From assembly GCA_022606135.1 (NCBI GenBank), contig JABYQN010000016.1:310001-374000 (forward strand): a stretch of 64,000 nt of DNA, in the 5' to 3' direction. Below are positions 11,907-24,311 of the stretch, piece by piece. The notes beneath the pieces were generated by a model, which was not told the origin of the DNA, did not search any database, and saw only the letters and a list, made by a program, of their open reading frames with translations. Every line of letters starts with the position of its first letter. Within the stretch, counting starts at the first letter, position 1. Source of the DNA: Fomes fomentarius (taxonomy: Eukaryota; Basidiomycota; Agaricomycetes; Polyporales; Polyporaceae). Made by a program: the position numbers and the translations under genes.

Positions 11907-13242
11907 ATGGGAGATGCCTCCAGAGTCCACCCGGTCTCTAACCAAGTTCCGCACTGCTCTTGTTCAAACGAATCCCTCCTCCGCCATGAGCTCTCCGGCA
12001 CCAGCAGCCTCTGTGTCCTTTCCGACACGCAACCTATCCATCTAGTGGTTCCGTCTGGGGCGCTTGGGTTAATCTTCGAGGATGCGGATAAACCCTGTGC
12101 CGTATCCACGTCTCCCCGGCCCCGCGCGTTATCGCTGCAATTTGAGCATCCGCAACGCGAGGAGACCGCCGGACCTTACCGTCGCCACACTAATCCTACC
12201 CCAAATGTCCGCGTGCCAATGGGAACGAACCAAGAGCAGAAGAATGCCGTCGAGGCACTCCTCCACAGCCAGAGTGTCTGCCATCTCGAACTTCAGGCAC
12301 CTCGAGAGTTCTTCCACGTCGTTCGCCATCTCAAGAAGTCAATAGCAGCTCGCAGGACTCACTCTTTGATTCTGAATGTGTGTGACGCAGAAGATCTCGT
12401 CCCAGACCTCCTCAGAGTCACGTTTCCGTGTGTCAAGTCCTTGGTACTGAACCTCTCGGCTCAGTCATTGCAGTTGGTAGACGCGATCAGGTCATACATA
12501 TCCGACCACTCCACAAAGCTCTTGAAATTGAGTGTAGCATTCCATCCATCACCATTGGCGTCCTACCCTTCTCCGTACGATAACGCGCTTGCCCTGCCTC
12601 ACGTTGGCGACGCCCCAGAGTCGCTGCCTCGGACAACAGCTTCTGCGACACCAATCATTCTCGTGTCACTATCGTCAGGTCTGCGTATCTGCCACGTGCA
12701 GATGGAGCGCTCTGAGGGGTTGACTTCCGCTGATCACCACAGTGGTGATCTGGCAGGACGGATCTTACAAGCGGCTCCCATTAAGGCTCTTACCATCCAG
12801 ATGACCCTACGTCATTCCCCATTCTCGGCGCTCAGCTCGCTTCTTTTCCCACTTGATACGGCCTATCGACTGAACAGTCAGCTGGATAGCATGGAAATCA
12901 ACATAACCGTTGACAAAATCAATGATTCAAGGAGCCATGTAGACAGATCCCTGGTAAGTCTCAAGTGGGCAAATGCATTGTTCACCACCAATCTCACCAT
13001 TCTCTCAAACTTGTCAGGAGCTGGCGCACTCAATAGTATCCCATACGTTGAGAAATATGGGGATTTTCAACTTGTATCTCAATAGCACTTGCACCCATAC
13101 GGCGGGATCCCCATGCAACGCCACTGTTGTATACGATCAACTACGACATCATTATCACTCGATAAGAAACATACCAAATCGTATAGTTAGCTTTGTAGTA
13201 TCATCCCCATGCGCCTCGGAGCAACCATTATCTCTATCATAG
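11907..13242 (+). CDS. orphan protein of unknown function
   Basis: An open frame from an ATG at 11907 reads to a stop at 13085 (392 aa). An alternative model uses a good 64-nt intron (GTAAGT at 12954 to TTGTCAG at 13017, phase 0) and ends at 13242, giving about 423 aa. I favour neither strongly; the coordinates cover the longer model. The protein has scattered leucine-rich segments such as SLILNVCDAEDLVPDLLR and FPCVKSLVLNLSAQSLQLVD. These resemble the irregular LRR part of basidiomycete F-box-like proteins, but no F-box is visible. There is no signal peptide or membrane helix. It converges with the broken HET gene at 13.3 kb. Function is unknown. Confidence 0.55.
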
Positions 13243-13321
13243 TGTCGGTACCGATGGTTTGCACGATTCGATACGTACTCTATTTGATTCAAGACCAATA
13301 TTGTTCAATATAAGTGATATA

Positions 13322-15572
13322 TCACCGATTCTTGTATGTAAGCATGACAACGGGAATATAAGAGGGCATCATGATGACGGGCAAATCATATAGGTAGGCA
13401 CTCAGTGGTGGTGAGAAACAGTCTTTGTGTGAGTACTGGAAAGTACAGGAAAAAACACACGGCCAATTCATCGCACCTGTGAGAAACCGGATGATTCGGC
13501 AGTGTGGAGGGACAAGGACTTGGCCTATCGATCCGCTTGCATCTAAAGTAGTGTTCGCCTCAACAGAATGCACCTCACTGTTGGGGGATGCTTCTTGAGC
13601 CGTCGCACAAACCCTGACTTCTTGTCCCTTCTTTTGATTGCGTGCTCGTCGACGGTGGGTTTGGTTTTTGTTTGCGAGTGCGGCACTCTGAGCATTTCTT
13701 CTCTCCTGCTTTTCCAGCTCCCACTCCTCTATGAAGTCACGATATCCAGTCTTCTTCAACAGCGTATGGTCGATTATTGACATATGCGATAAGGAGAGAG
13801 GTCCGGTACCAGTGGCCCGGGGCGACTGAGTAAAAGACATGCTGAGAATCCACTTCATATCTCGTTCGCCTAGGGGCGAGCCAATATGATGTGTTACGAC
13901 CACGAGTTTTTTCTCTAGATTTGGCCATGTGAGAATATGATCTGTTGAGCATTCGTGATGCCCGTCACCGCAGTCCGCTGTACTGGTGCTTCCACGGAAA
14001 TTGGCCCAGAAAGAGGGTCGGCTTGAGGACCCGGATTCGCAACGTCCGAATTGAATGGCCACGTACAACGATTCGTACACGGCTTTGTACAGGAATGTGA
14101 TCGTCAGAGGTGGATTCCCCAGCCATGGCAGTTGTGAGTTATTGATCCTCCATCCTTTCTCATGACGCAGAAACTCGGCGATGAGATGCTCGGGCAAGCG
14201 GAACAAGGGAGGGAAGGCATGATTGAGGGGGAGGTAGATTTGTGTCTCAGGCTCGGTGTAGGAGCGAGTCTGAAGATAGAGGAGCTTCCACGTAGATTCG
14301 AGAGGATGAGAACTGTCGTTAGGAGGACTTTTTGTATAGATCTGTGAGAGACGTGTCGGAGACTTGTCCCAGCGGTGTCGTGGTGGCGAAATGACACCGA
14401 CGTCGTAGAGAGGAAGAGCGCCGATATACCTTGGGACCCGCAGTTTGAGTAGAAGCAAGAGGGTATAATCACCCTGAGACCACGATAGATCTGCAAATGT
14501 GTGGCCATTGATGAAGACCAGGGGGATTCGAGTAAGGATACCGCGAGGGGTGATGTTGAACTCAAACTGTATGCTTCCATGGGCCTGCTCGCAGTCGCAG
14601 TCAAACTTATGATACACTACTATGGTCCATAAGCATTACTCACACTTCTTGACCCCTCTGGTATCTTGGAACGAGACGCGAATCGGATCGCGGAGCTTGA
14701 CTCGTAATCAAACGGAGATGTGGCAAGAAGACCTGCCCGCGCATCATTCGAGGAGTCATCGAGTGCTGCTAGCTCCACCGAGCGACCCCAGGCAAAGAGA
14801 GTAGTATCTGTGGTCTGCGCCAGAATCGCCTCTTGGAGGCGTTCGAATGCTTTCTTCCCCTCTCCGTATAGCGTAGGCATGTTGACGTTGAAGATGCCAA
14901 GCAGACAGTACGCCTCGTCCTCGACTCGCGTCGTCTCCCTCTTAGCAGCCCAAGACATTCGCTGTGCCACACTGAAGTCGTCGGGCCTTTGTTGGAATCG
15001 TAGGACGGTTGCCGGGATTCCTGTCACAAGCTCCAGGCCTTCGGCCAACTCATCCTTGTTTCCTACAAGCTTCCAATCCATCGAAAAGAAATAAACCACT
15101 CGGGGGCAATGAGCTCCTGGAGGGTCCATCCTCTTCTGTTCCATTTGCTATGCGAGAAACTATCCGATTTTGACACGTGCGGATCGCAGAAGTCGTCCTT
15201 CTGCCAGTATCTGGTAGGATCCATATCGCCTAGATATACGAAGCAGACAAGCGCAAGGGCGTAGAACTTGTACATGGCGTTGATGGTCTCCATGAGCTCT
15301 GCGCTACTCGTCTTGTCGATGCAGCACGTGTCTATCCACGCCCACTTGTACCCGTGACGTTCCGCGAGTTCGCAGGTCCTCCGGATCTTTGGCGACACGA
15401 GATCATGCGGGTCCTCGCCTGTCGTATCACAGCGCTCGTGAATCTTTTGAATGTCTTGGAAGGATTGCTCTTCGTCATCCCAGACGTGAGAGAGAATGAG
15501 GTAACCCTCTTTGACCGACTCGGGGTAGAGAAAGAAGTGGAGTGTGAGGGTGTGCGTGTCGAGAAGCCACAT
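13322..15572 (-). pseudogene. HET-domain gene interrupted by a one-base frameshift
   Basis: It runs leftward from an ATG at 15572 and is clearly paralogous to the HET gene at 3070: same opening (LLDTHTLTLH), GYKWAWIDTCCIDKTSSAEL and GWTLQELIAP. Directly after ELIAP the frame fails. The continuation (RVVYFFSMDW, then AYCLLGIFNVNMPTLYGEG) lies in the next frame, consistent with one base missing from the G-run at 15102-15106 (C-run on the coding strand). The first frame stops 12 residues later. Downstream, a 59-nt intron (14643-14585, phase 0) and the C-terminal exon 14584-13322 are otherwise open. That exon carries a long extra tail rich in basic residues (about KNQTHRRRARNQKKGQ). So the gene is either a recent pseudogene or carries a homopolymer assembly error. 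If intact it would be about 750-800 aa. Confidence 0.75.
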
Positions 15573-16999
15573 GGCGGAGCTGATGGTACGGGTAATCAGC
15601 TGTCAATCTGCAATTGCAGAGGTAGAAAGCTTACCGAAAGTGATGAGACGAAACACCTTTATAGTGGGGAGTGGCACTCAGCGGAGATAATAGAACGTTT
15701 GGGATTCTTGATCTACAAAGTTACGATGTGAGCATTGTATGATTTCTTTACGGATCTGTACACTGACTTGTGAGAGAGAGACCGATAGGAGAATGGGACG
15801 CGACGGATGGGCAAGGGAATGCAGAAGTCCGCGCTGACTGTCAGTGTCAAACTGCGAGAGGTTTTCGCGTGCTTGTACTGACACGCGCAACGTGCCAAAA
15901 ATTTCCCACTATGAATCTAGCGCTCAAGCAATGTCGATGCATGGCAGCAATATTGTCTATATGAGCGAGTAGCGGTCCAGCGACGTCGACAATGCGCTAG
16001 CCAATGCCTGAGATGATTTCTGAGCACACACTATAGATACCACGCATTCAAGTTTCGCCCCAGAGCTCAAGCGGAACAGATCACGACTACTTAGATCCTC
16101 TCTACTCCGGTCGCGTCACGAACAACATCCGGGTGACACTCCCACGACATTGAGAGGTGAAGGTGTGCTGTGCTCCTAACATTAGAAACGGAGGGAGATT
16201 GATATCCATATCGCACGATGGGAGCACGCAAGCGTCGGCCGCTCAATGAGAAGGGAACCGCGCACGAGGTAGCTCAAGGTCTAGATGGCTGAAAAATGAT
16301 GTCGAGAGCGTCATCGAACATTATGCACTAAGTTGAGGACAATTGTAACGGGATGTCGTATTGGACAAAAGAAGTGGTCATTGAGAACGATAATGCACGG
16401 GTGACAGCCGAGTGTGCTCCCACCAGCGCCAAGTCGGGAGCGGTGCTACGCTCTAGAGATCGCAGGGGTGTCGCTCAGTAGTTCATGGTTACATGCCATG
16501 CCATAGATGATGACCACGTACTTACTGACAACGGGCAGGTTCACGGTAACATTTGACTGTATACACCGAAGTTGATCAGAGATGCTAGCAGGACAAGCTG
16601 AGAATATGAACAGACGCGCGCCTCTAGAGGGCGAGCTGCTGTGTGACGGCATTCCCTCGCTCAATGATGGTAAGGGATTCACAGAGAACATCTGGGCGGT
16701 AATGTGCGCGCATATGTTCGCGTTGCAGTAGAGTCTGCTCACACAAAGCTCTTCGTCTGCTGGACAGAGGGAGAGACCGCTCGCTTGCATCACTGCAATG
16801 GTGCTTTCGGGTCCGAGACTCAAATTCGGACGGCGTACAACGTCAATGTGTAGAGGACACAACGTCGTGAGAGCATCCAGTGCACTCGACGCGCTCAATG
16901 CTGGTCATCTCTCTCCTCGTTTCCCTGGTCAAGATTCCTATATAGCACAGACTTTCGTGAGCACACGACCGGCGTCTTTCAAAAGAAAAAGCATTCACT

Positions 17000-17027
17000 T
17001 TGCTGACCAACAGCTGTTGGTCAGCAA
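17000..17027. repeat. 28-bp perfect palindrome
   Basis: The 14-base arms are exact reverse complements with no spacer, centred on CAGCTG (17011-17016). It could form a cruciform or be a dimeric binding site. No gene is near enough to assign a role. Confidence 0.8.
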
Positions 17028-19339
17028 CTTGGATCTCTCCGGCAACGCGAATCGTGAGGTGCGCTATGGATCGCGGCAGGGGAGACACGCGACGCCCGAA
17101 AGCTCTACAGTGCGCAACGACAAAGACGGCCTAGTCCCGCTCCCATTGACCAGTCGTATTTCTCGTACCCCGCCGGGCCAACGGGTCTCCCAGTCTCTGA
17201 GCGTGTCCGAGACTCCGACAACTCGAGGCTCCCTATCGGCCATCCTACCGCATGTGCGTTGAATCTTTGTGAGGTGAGCAACTGTGGTCTCCGTTTGTGG
17301 CGAGTCTACAAAGACATCACGGTCAGCTAAGCGAGAGTCCTAGGTAAAACAGACTTTCGTCAACACACGGCCAGCTTCGATCAGTGGTAAAATACTCACC
17401 ATCGATGTGAGTCCTCCCCTGTCAACGGACATTTGGTTGGCCTAGTGGGTCGTGAGGTCTGCATAGACGCGCTAGGACTGACCTGGCGGCGCCAGATATC
17501 CTCTCGATGCGAGAAGTGTAGAGATGTGCGGATTTGAACCACCCTCACCAAACGCGGACGATGGGGGAAAAAGACGAAAAGTCACGATGCGCGTCCTGAA
17601 GAGATCATCATCGGAACCCGGTCGACAAGGAGGTGATGCGGTTACATGCCTATGGCAAGGGCGACATACGAGCAGGAGCGCGGTCTCGCTCTCCAGATGG
17701 CGTCCTGGCGGAGATCTTGCGACTTCCGCGGCTGCGCGCGGCACTTCAACATGCAAGTTGGCATGGTAGGAGACTCTTGTAGCCTCTGAAAGTCCTTAGG
17801 GAAGCGACGCGAAGGAGAGGCCCTGTGGCCAGGGAATTGGTATAGCGAGAACGATGGAACTAGTATGCGACTTACCTACACCGCGTGAATGCATACATAG
17901 CCACCATGCTCCCTACAACGGGCGAGTGCTTGGGGCCCAGCATCTTAGAGACATGCATGAAGGGTGAATTCTGGCGGAGACACCTGGAGAGGGTGCGACA
18001 ATGGGGAGATCGCACGTATGCAGGAGATGTCGATAACGGTGATCTTATAATGGGAGCGCGAGGACGTCGAATACGTGCTATGCGCTCATCTAAGCAGCAA
18101 GGAAAGGTCTAGCAGAGCTTGCTCATGCACATCGTGCAGAACCATGGAGGGACCATCTTCTAAGAAAGAGCAGGGCAGGATGAACTCACAGCCCAGATGG
18201 CGGGGCGCAATGTTCGGACGGCGCGTTCTGTGCCAATGACACAAGATCGCTGCGAGATGGGAGCAGAAAAGATGCAGAGCTGCAGTGCGGGGCGCTCAGT
18301 TAGACGATGGAGGGTTGTTAGTCTCCCCTAGGCAGACAGTATATGATCTATGGATGTGGGGGATGACGATCATAGAGAGTTGTGGGCGGAGGGACGCTCC
18401 ACCGACAGAAGCTCGACAGCATAGCTGAGGCACAGGTGAGCACTGAAGTCTGAGGCAGCGAGACTTGACGCAAGCGAAAGAAAACGGGCCAACGTAATAC
18501 CAAATTGAGCGGTTTTCCACGTGAGGACCACATGGCTTCGGTTCCGACGTCGAAACGCTTGCGCTTGCCAGCCCACAGAAATGCTTCGCATCTGTTCTTC
18601 GCTTTCCCTCTTCTATATACGTCAGAAATACTCGTAAATATGAGCCGACACGTATGCCGGCTTTTGTCTTAGGCTACATGCGTTTTCACGCGGCTTATGT
18701 GAGTCTCATACTGGTTCTCTCGTTTTCACCGTACCAATTCTACCCTCTTGCGTCCCTCCCGCTACCGTAACCACTCTCCTAGGTACAAGGGCCTGTCTGT
18801 CTCTACTGTTGCACATAGTTGCGAAATTCACAAGATTCTAGCCCGCCTGAACGCTACTGAAGAGCGAGATGCGCTCCTCTAGGCGTGTCACGCTCGCCTC
18901 ACGCGTGTAACCGCTCTCCTGACGCTGTAATGATGAACCGCATGCAGGACCACCTTGGGACTTCTCAGAAGAGGCGTGTGTCTCGACGTCTAGGCTAGCG
19001 TCCACCTCTTGCTCGACCAGATACCGATGTAGTTCCCTTCAGAATGCATATCGCGAATTTCGTCTCCCCCCCCCTGTCAGTGCTCGGTGGCGGTCGCTTG
19101 GGTTTCGGTCACATCTCTCCACCTTCGCACCATGAGTTCATACTGGCGCTGCCATGTCGCCCTTCCCTCCGCCGACTTCACGGCATGCTCGGCCAAACAG
19201 CCTTTACTGCGGGCCCGGGGCAGGATCCACTCGGAGGCGAGTGTTTCACTATTGACCGATTATGGTCGGGTGTTAACGATAGTCTGTTCTACTTAGGACT
19301 CTCGTTCAGCTGACCTGAGTGTCTTGTTTCGTGTTCGCC

Positions 19340-19997
19340 TAACTAGATGTTGACGCTCACCGTAGTAGCCCGACCTCGAGGACCTTCTCATGGTCTCCGT
19401 CTCTGACTGTAGTTTGAGGCTCCGTCAGGGTGTTGAAGGGTGATCTTTAGTGTGCCCTGAGCGGGTGACGAAATGCTTCTCGAAGGGCACATCTTGTCGT
19501 GGTCGTACAGGCTGCGCATGAGCGTAACCTGGCAGTGCGTCCTGGTTCTCCTATATCCGTCTACTGTCTGGAAGCGGGTTATAGACGAACTCGTATACGT
19601 TCTGCGGGGTGGTTGGAAATAAGTATGGTCGAAGGTAGTTAGGTGGCTAGGACCAACTCCCCTCGGAGCCAGTGGCTCGGTCAGGTGACAGGCGACCACA
19701 GCCCGTCCACCATTGTTGCGACGCGTCCACGCATCCTTTGTTGTCCGACCATTCTGGCAAGCAGGCGCCCTTCTTTGTTTGGTTCATTTCACGTACCCGC
19801 GAGAACGTCCTCCAAAGAACTCGATTGACGGCGCAATGCGCACAATGGGCTCGTCCACGAATCCATGGTGACCGACTGACATGAAGCGCCCCGCCTTGCT
19901 TGGGGTCCCACCTGGTTATAAGGAGCTCATCGGGCGCTGTCCCGCCCTGTCTTCTTCCTGACGACAACCACCAACCAGAACGCGACTTCTCACCACG
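19340..19997 (+). repeat. dispersed repeat, left copy (inverted relative to 44803-45476)
   Basis: Long stretches match the reverse complement of 44803-45476 with scattered differences. Both copies begin at CTAACTAGAT.TTGACGCTCACC and share a block around GAGCCA(G)TGGCTCGGTCAGGTGACAG. Both also contain CCTGGTTATAAG followed by AGCTC, and fade out after CAGAACGCGACT. The TATA-like box near the end and the ~660-bp length would suit an old solo LTR, but terminal TG/CA and target-site duplications are not evident. It could equally be a duplicated intergenic segment. Confidence 0.7.
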
Positions 19998-21614
19998 CCT
20001 CGCCCCACCCCGATGTGCCCCTATATCGTGCCAACTCCATGGGGAACAGCCGGCCAGCCCAGACCCCCAACGCTGCGCCGGGACCCAGAAGCTTGACGGA
20101 GACGTTCTTCACCGCCTCAATGGCTCCGCATGAACCGTCCGCACAGTTCCGATCCGCGCACCGGTCTGGTCCAAGGTGTGTCGAGGAAGGTGACCTTATT
20201 CAGCCTACTTTGTGGGTTTGTGGACGGACACTAATCGCCGCAGCTTATTCTGCCCTCTTGCACTGCCTTGGAGATTGTGGTCGCTCGACTTGGTATAGAC
20301 TCCCGTTGTGCTAAGCTGAGGTGGTTAGGACTCTGACATCGGCGCTCCATCTGCCGGCAACCGGGCCGTTTGTGAACATGAGCCTCCTTGCGCTGTGAAA
20401 GTGGAGTACTACTGGTGACCGGTGAGGCTTTGCTGTCGCTCTCTTGAGTCACAATCAGATCTATCTTCCCCGTCACTCTCGAGTCTACCATGGGCGCGTT
20501 TGTTGCCACCTGCTAGGGTCTCCGTCGAACTGAGCTGCGGAAATCTCGGACCTGGAATTCAGAGGCTGTCTCCCCAATGGCAATGGGTGTGTCATTGGTC
20601 TGGATCTCTTACGCGTGTGTGGCCGTACTCGCACCTTCCATTCAGAGAAACCGAAAGTTGAGCTATATGAAGTCGCGGAGCTGAGCCTCCGGTTCCGGTC
20701 CCGAGGAGCGGCTAGACATGGGGTGCCTTCGAGGCCCCGAGACAGCTGCACATAAGCTATGCGAATATGGTACGCTTATAGATGTGAGTATGTTCGCAAC
20801 AAGCGTGCCTGCGAAATGACATCGGAGATTTCATGGAGAATCTTGGTGAGCAGGCTGTCATCGGAGGATCTAATCGTTTCTTCCGCTGTTCGAGACACTG
20901 ACTACCAGTAAGATTGTTTCTCTAGACATGATATTACTGGAAGATCAGTGCACTTGATTGGAATTCTTGGCACTGGCTATACTAGGCTCACCATTCACGG
21001 CTGCATTCACCTGGCACGGCGAAAGTGTGCTCATATCATTGGGAGCTTGTTCTACTGGTAGTTCTCGTAGCTCCAGTACCCGTGTGAGTGCATCAAGAGC
21101 TAATTACTTACATGAGTACAGGGACCGCGAACAGATGGTACCAAAGGGCGCCGTATGATCAGAGACTTCGCGATTGCCGACTCGAGCCCTCTCACCTGGA
21201 AATTCGAGCATCCTATCAGTCGCCGTACTACCGTGAGATCTAGATAGGGCCACTACTGCAGGGTCTAACTTACTGGTTACGTCACTGGACTCGGGAAACC
21301 ACGCATACAACACTGGTAGAGCCTTTCAAGTAGTCAACAAGGTCAGTCATACTAAGTAGACTGGGAACCTCCAGCATGACGTTGTCGCCAACGGCAACCC
21401 TTGGCATCCACGGCAACCGTCTTTGGGCGCTTGCATTGGCGTCACAGACGCCCGGCGCCCAAAAAGCTCATTGTGCTCTGAATTTGCCAGCCTGCTCATC
21501 GTGCAAACAGTCATTGTCCTCTCTATCATTGTCCCTCGCCTGGCATACACCATAAGTCATGGTTACCGATGCTCTACTTTCAGCTACCTCTCGTCTGCTT
21601 CTGAGCAACGCAGG

Positions 21615-23186
21615 ATGCATCACGAACTCCCCGTCGCCTCTATTCTCGCCGCAATCCTCGTCCTCATCCCTACGCCATGGCACTGGCGTGCTGGAAACGT
21701 CGCAACCTTGGCCATGATCGTCTGGTTGTTTGCTGTGAATGTTATATACGCCGTTGACTCTCTGATCTGGAGCCATACTGTTGCAAGAGTCGCCATCGTT
21801 TGGTGCGATATCAGTACGTGTCTTCCGTCGTCGGAGCATACAGTTACATCCGTGCTCACGGTCAACGCACCATCTAGCTACCAAAGTTCTTATTGGAGCG
21901 AATCTTGCATTGCCCGCAGCATGCATGTGTGTCTGCATTCATCTCGAGCAAGTTGCCTCCGTCCGCCAGGCCCTTACGACCTTGGCGCAAAAGAGACGGA
22001 GACAGATCATAGAAGCCGTTTTGTGCTATCTCGTCCCGATGATTTGGATGTGCCTCCGTGAGTGTGTCATCTTGCGCAGGTCTATTCGTCCTTCTCAACG
22101 TTACGAAGATTACACCGTTCAAGGACACCGCTTCGACATCATTGAAGAGTTCGGATGTCGACCATCCGTTTATGTCTCCATCCCTGCCATCTTCCTGATG
22201 TGGGTTCCCTCCCTCATCATGTCTTTTGTCGCTCTCATCTTTGCTGGTAAGCGTTGTCGCATTTCTTGAACTCACGCATGTATTAAGTGCCTTCTTCGTA
22301 GCACTGGCTCTTACTCATTTCATGCGCCGCCGCGTCACCTTCGCCAAACACCTCGAGAATAACAACACTGGCCTCAACACCTCACGCTACATGCGCCTGA
22401 TGCTCCTCGCGCTCTTTGAGATGTTCGCGAGCGCCGCCGCAGTGTCCGCGACGCTCGGCTTCTCCGTCGTCTGGGACATGCGGCCTTGGACGAACTGGGC
22501 GGACGTCCACTGGGACTTTGGTCGCATCGACACGTTCCCCACCCGTTTCCTCCCGCCGTTCATATACACATTCTACTACGCATGTTGGTGGATCGCCCCG
22601 GTCTCGGCGTACATCTTTTGCGCATTCTTCGCTTTTGGTCAGGAAGCGACGAACGAATATCGTTCGTGGGCAGCGTGGGTCTGGCGGAACATCTTCAGGC
22701 AGAACCCGAAGCTCCAGAGCATGAAGGGTATGAAGAAGATGTCTTCAGCCGGATTCGTCTCCGCATTCCATCCCTTGCCACCTTCACGGTATGTCACAGT
22801 CTTGGTCCTTGTCCTACTTTGACTGATTGTGCGGCAACAAAAGGTCTACCTTTGGTCTCGAACAGCATCTATCCATCTCATCCCTACCTACCATCGACAT
22901 TTCCAGTGGCGAACTATGCCCGTCCACACCTGACACTCCCGAGACGCCGGTCGACAACGTCCACAAGAAGGACTTCGACGAATGCGCGAAGCAAGACGAC
23001 GTCCTTCTCGGCGCTCGTATCATCGTCTACGGCAGTGACGACGACCTTCCATCCTACTACGTTGCTTCCCGGCCAAACTCTCGCCCTCGTTCTTCTGTTC
23101 CTTCCGTGCAAATTATTCCCACCGACATTGATCCATCCGAAGCGCACCACGAAGCGCCGGCACTTGACGAGCCTCACGCTATTTGA
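21615..23186 (+). CDS. B mating-type pheromone receptor 1 (STE3 family GPCR)
   Basis: Five exons: 21615-21813, 21878-22057, 22109-22246, 22302-22788 and 22844-23186, giving 448 aa. The introns are 51-64 nt and their phases match the neighbouring receptors. Hallmarks: ILVLIPTPWHWRAGN at the first helix; VWCDI before intron 1; VLIGANLALPAAC; the VQGHRFDI loop; FMRRRVTFAKHLENNNTGL; SRYMRLMLLALFE; RPWTNWADVHWDF; then a C-terminal tail of about 150 residues rich in Ser, Pro and Asp. This is a seven-helix plasma-membrane receptor for a farnesylated peptide pheromone, coupling to a G protein and the mating MAPK pathway. I chose the ATG at 21615 because it places helix 1 as in its paralogues; an upstream in-frame ATG would add 64 unrelated residues. 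The nearest pheromone gene starts 0.9 kb downstream on the same strand. Confidence 0.92.
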
Positions 23187-24119
23187 AGTTGTCCCTCCGT
23201 AGACCTCACGTCCTTCTTGATCGTTATTATCCTTTCTACAATCTCTGTCTATGATCCTTACTCTACGAGTATCCTAAATCTTCTGTAGCCATACACTCAC
23301 GCCACGGTCTCCTACAAATGTATTCTCTGGCACGTCAACTTGTCAGACGCAATGACATCCTATTTGATACCCACATGCCAACTTCAGTGCCATGCGCTGC
23401 CCGTGAAAGTGTGAATTCAAGGTCACTTGTCTGGACATTGCCGATACATGATGAATCTTACCATAGGAACAGGTTGCAAGAAACCCTCACAACAGCGTCG
23501 ATTCCTCGCCGTCGAGAACACCGCGTGCATCCCTAGATATCCAGGGCATTGACATCTTTGGAGCAGCCTACGTGTCACGAAATCGAACAAAGGGCCCTTT
23601 GTTCAATTCCGTGACAGGTAAGCTGTCCCAAACATATCACGCATGTTTGGGTGCCTTGACATCTTGGTTTGCACGCCGTGGAAGCTGGACGAGGTGACGG
23701 TTTTCGGATATTTGAGAGCAAGCGCTGAACACGTACAAATAAGACAAAATAGAGTGCAGGGCCGACCTTAAGCTTCAGCGGCATTCCATTATGAATTCCA
23801 TTGTTCAAGTTCGCTAGGGCCACATGTATATGTCGTTGCGCGTGTCGCCTGCTCGCCAGGGCCTTCCCACAGTCGATCAACCTGCAATTGTGCGCTGTCC
23901 ATTACAAACAAAGGCGGGCTAGTTTCCTCTGTGAGTGTCAGATCTTCATTCTCAATAGCTCAGCTTGACTGATGCCGCTATTGTGACACAATAGCTCATG
24001 AACTTCAGCCAGGTCTTTTAATTTGCCAGCTATCATGCTCTCTCTATCACAACTCAATTACTGCTAGCAACCTGCTGCTATCCGCTCCTTCACATCACCG
24101 AACACCACTCGGCGCACGT
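23187..24119. promoter_or_regulatory. spacer and probable pheromone-gene promoter
   Basis: No gene seen. ACAAAGG at 23908-23914, about 200 bp ahead of the pheromone gene, resembles the core of the HMG-box pheromone response element known from Ustilago (ACAAAGGGA). A single short match is weak evidence. Confidence 0.3.
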
Positions 24120-24311
24120 ATGGACGAGTTCACCACCGCAGGCCTCTCCCTGATGGAGGAGCCAGAATTACTTCCCTACGACTCGACCGCATCGGCGTCG
24201 TCGCATCGCTCGCTGCTACGGGTTGACACGACTCCGCCTGTGGATTTCGTCCCCGTCAACGAGGACCACAACTCCACACAGTACAGCGCTGCGTACTGTG
24301 TCATTGCATAG
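24120..24311 (+). CDS. mating pheromone precursor, CaaX = CVIA
   Basis: A single exon of 63 aa. It begins MDEFTTAGLSL, typical of basidiomycete pheromone precursors, and ends QYSAAYCVIA, a C-terminal CaaX box for farnesylation, AAX proteolysis and carboxymethylation. The acidic pair ED lies before HNSTQYSAAYC, so an 11-residue lipopeptide with prenyl-cysteine is the likely mature product (inference from the family). The N-terminal part has no signal peptide, as expected because such pheromones leave by an ABC exporter of the Ste6 type. It shares a PPVD segment with the CTIA precursor at 37.3 kb. It lies downstream of receptor 1 in the same orientation. Confidence 0.9.
   Translation: MDEFTTAGLSLMEEPELLPYDSTASASSHRSLLRVDTTPPVDFVPVNEDHNSTQYSAAYCVIA

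Larger units (their letters stand above)
15573..21614. other. 6-kb gene-poor region left of the core mating locus
   Basis: No open frame here shows a recognisable family or consistent splice structure. It holds the perfect palindrome at 17000-17027 and the left copy of a dispersed repeat at about 19340-19997. A short imperfect duplication (CAGACTTTCGT...CACACG) occurs at about 16948 and 17351. The composition looks like decayed intergenic or former mobile DNA, as often seen beside non-recombining mating loci; that is inference. Confidence 0.5.

Noticed and set aside
17500..17600. GGTTCAAATCC on the minus strand at about 17529, resembling a tRNA B box
   Set aside because: The T-stem pairs poorly and no matching acceptor stem or A box is found upstream, so no tRNA is called.
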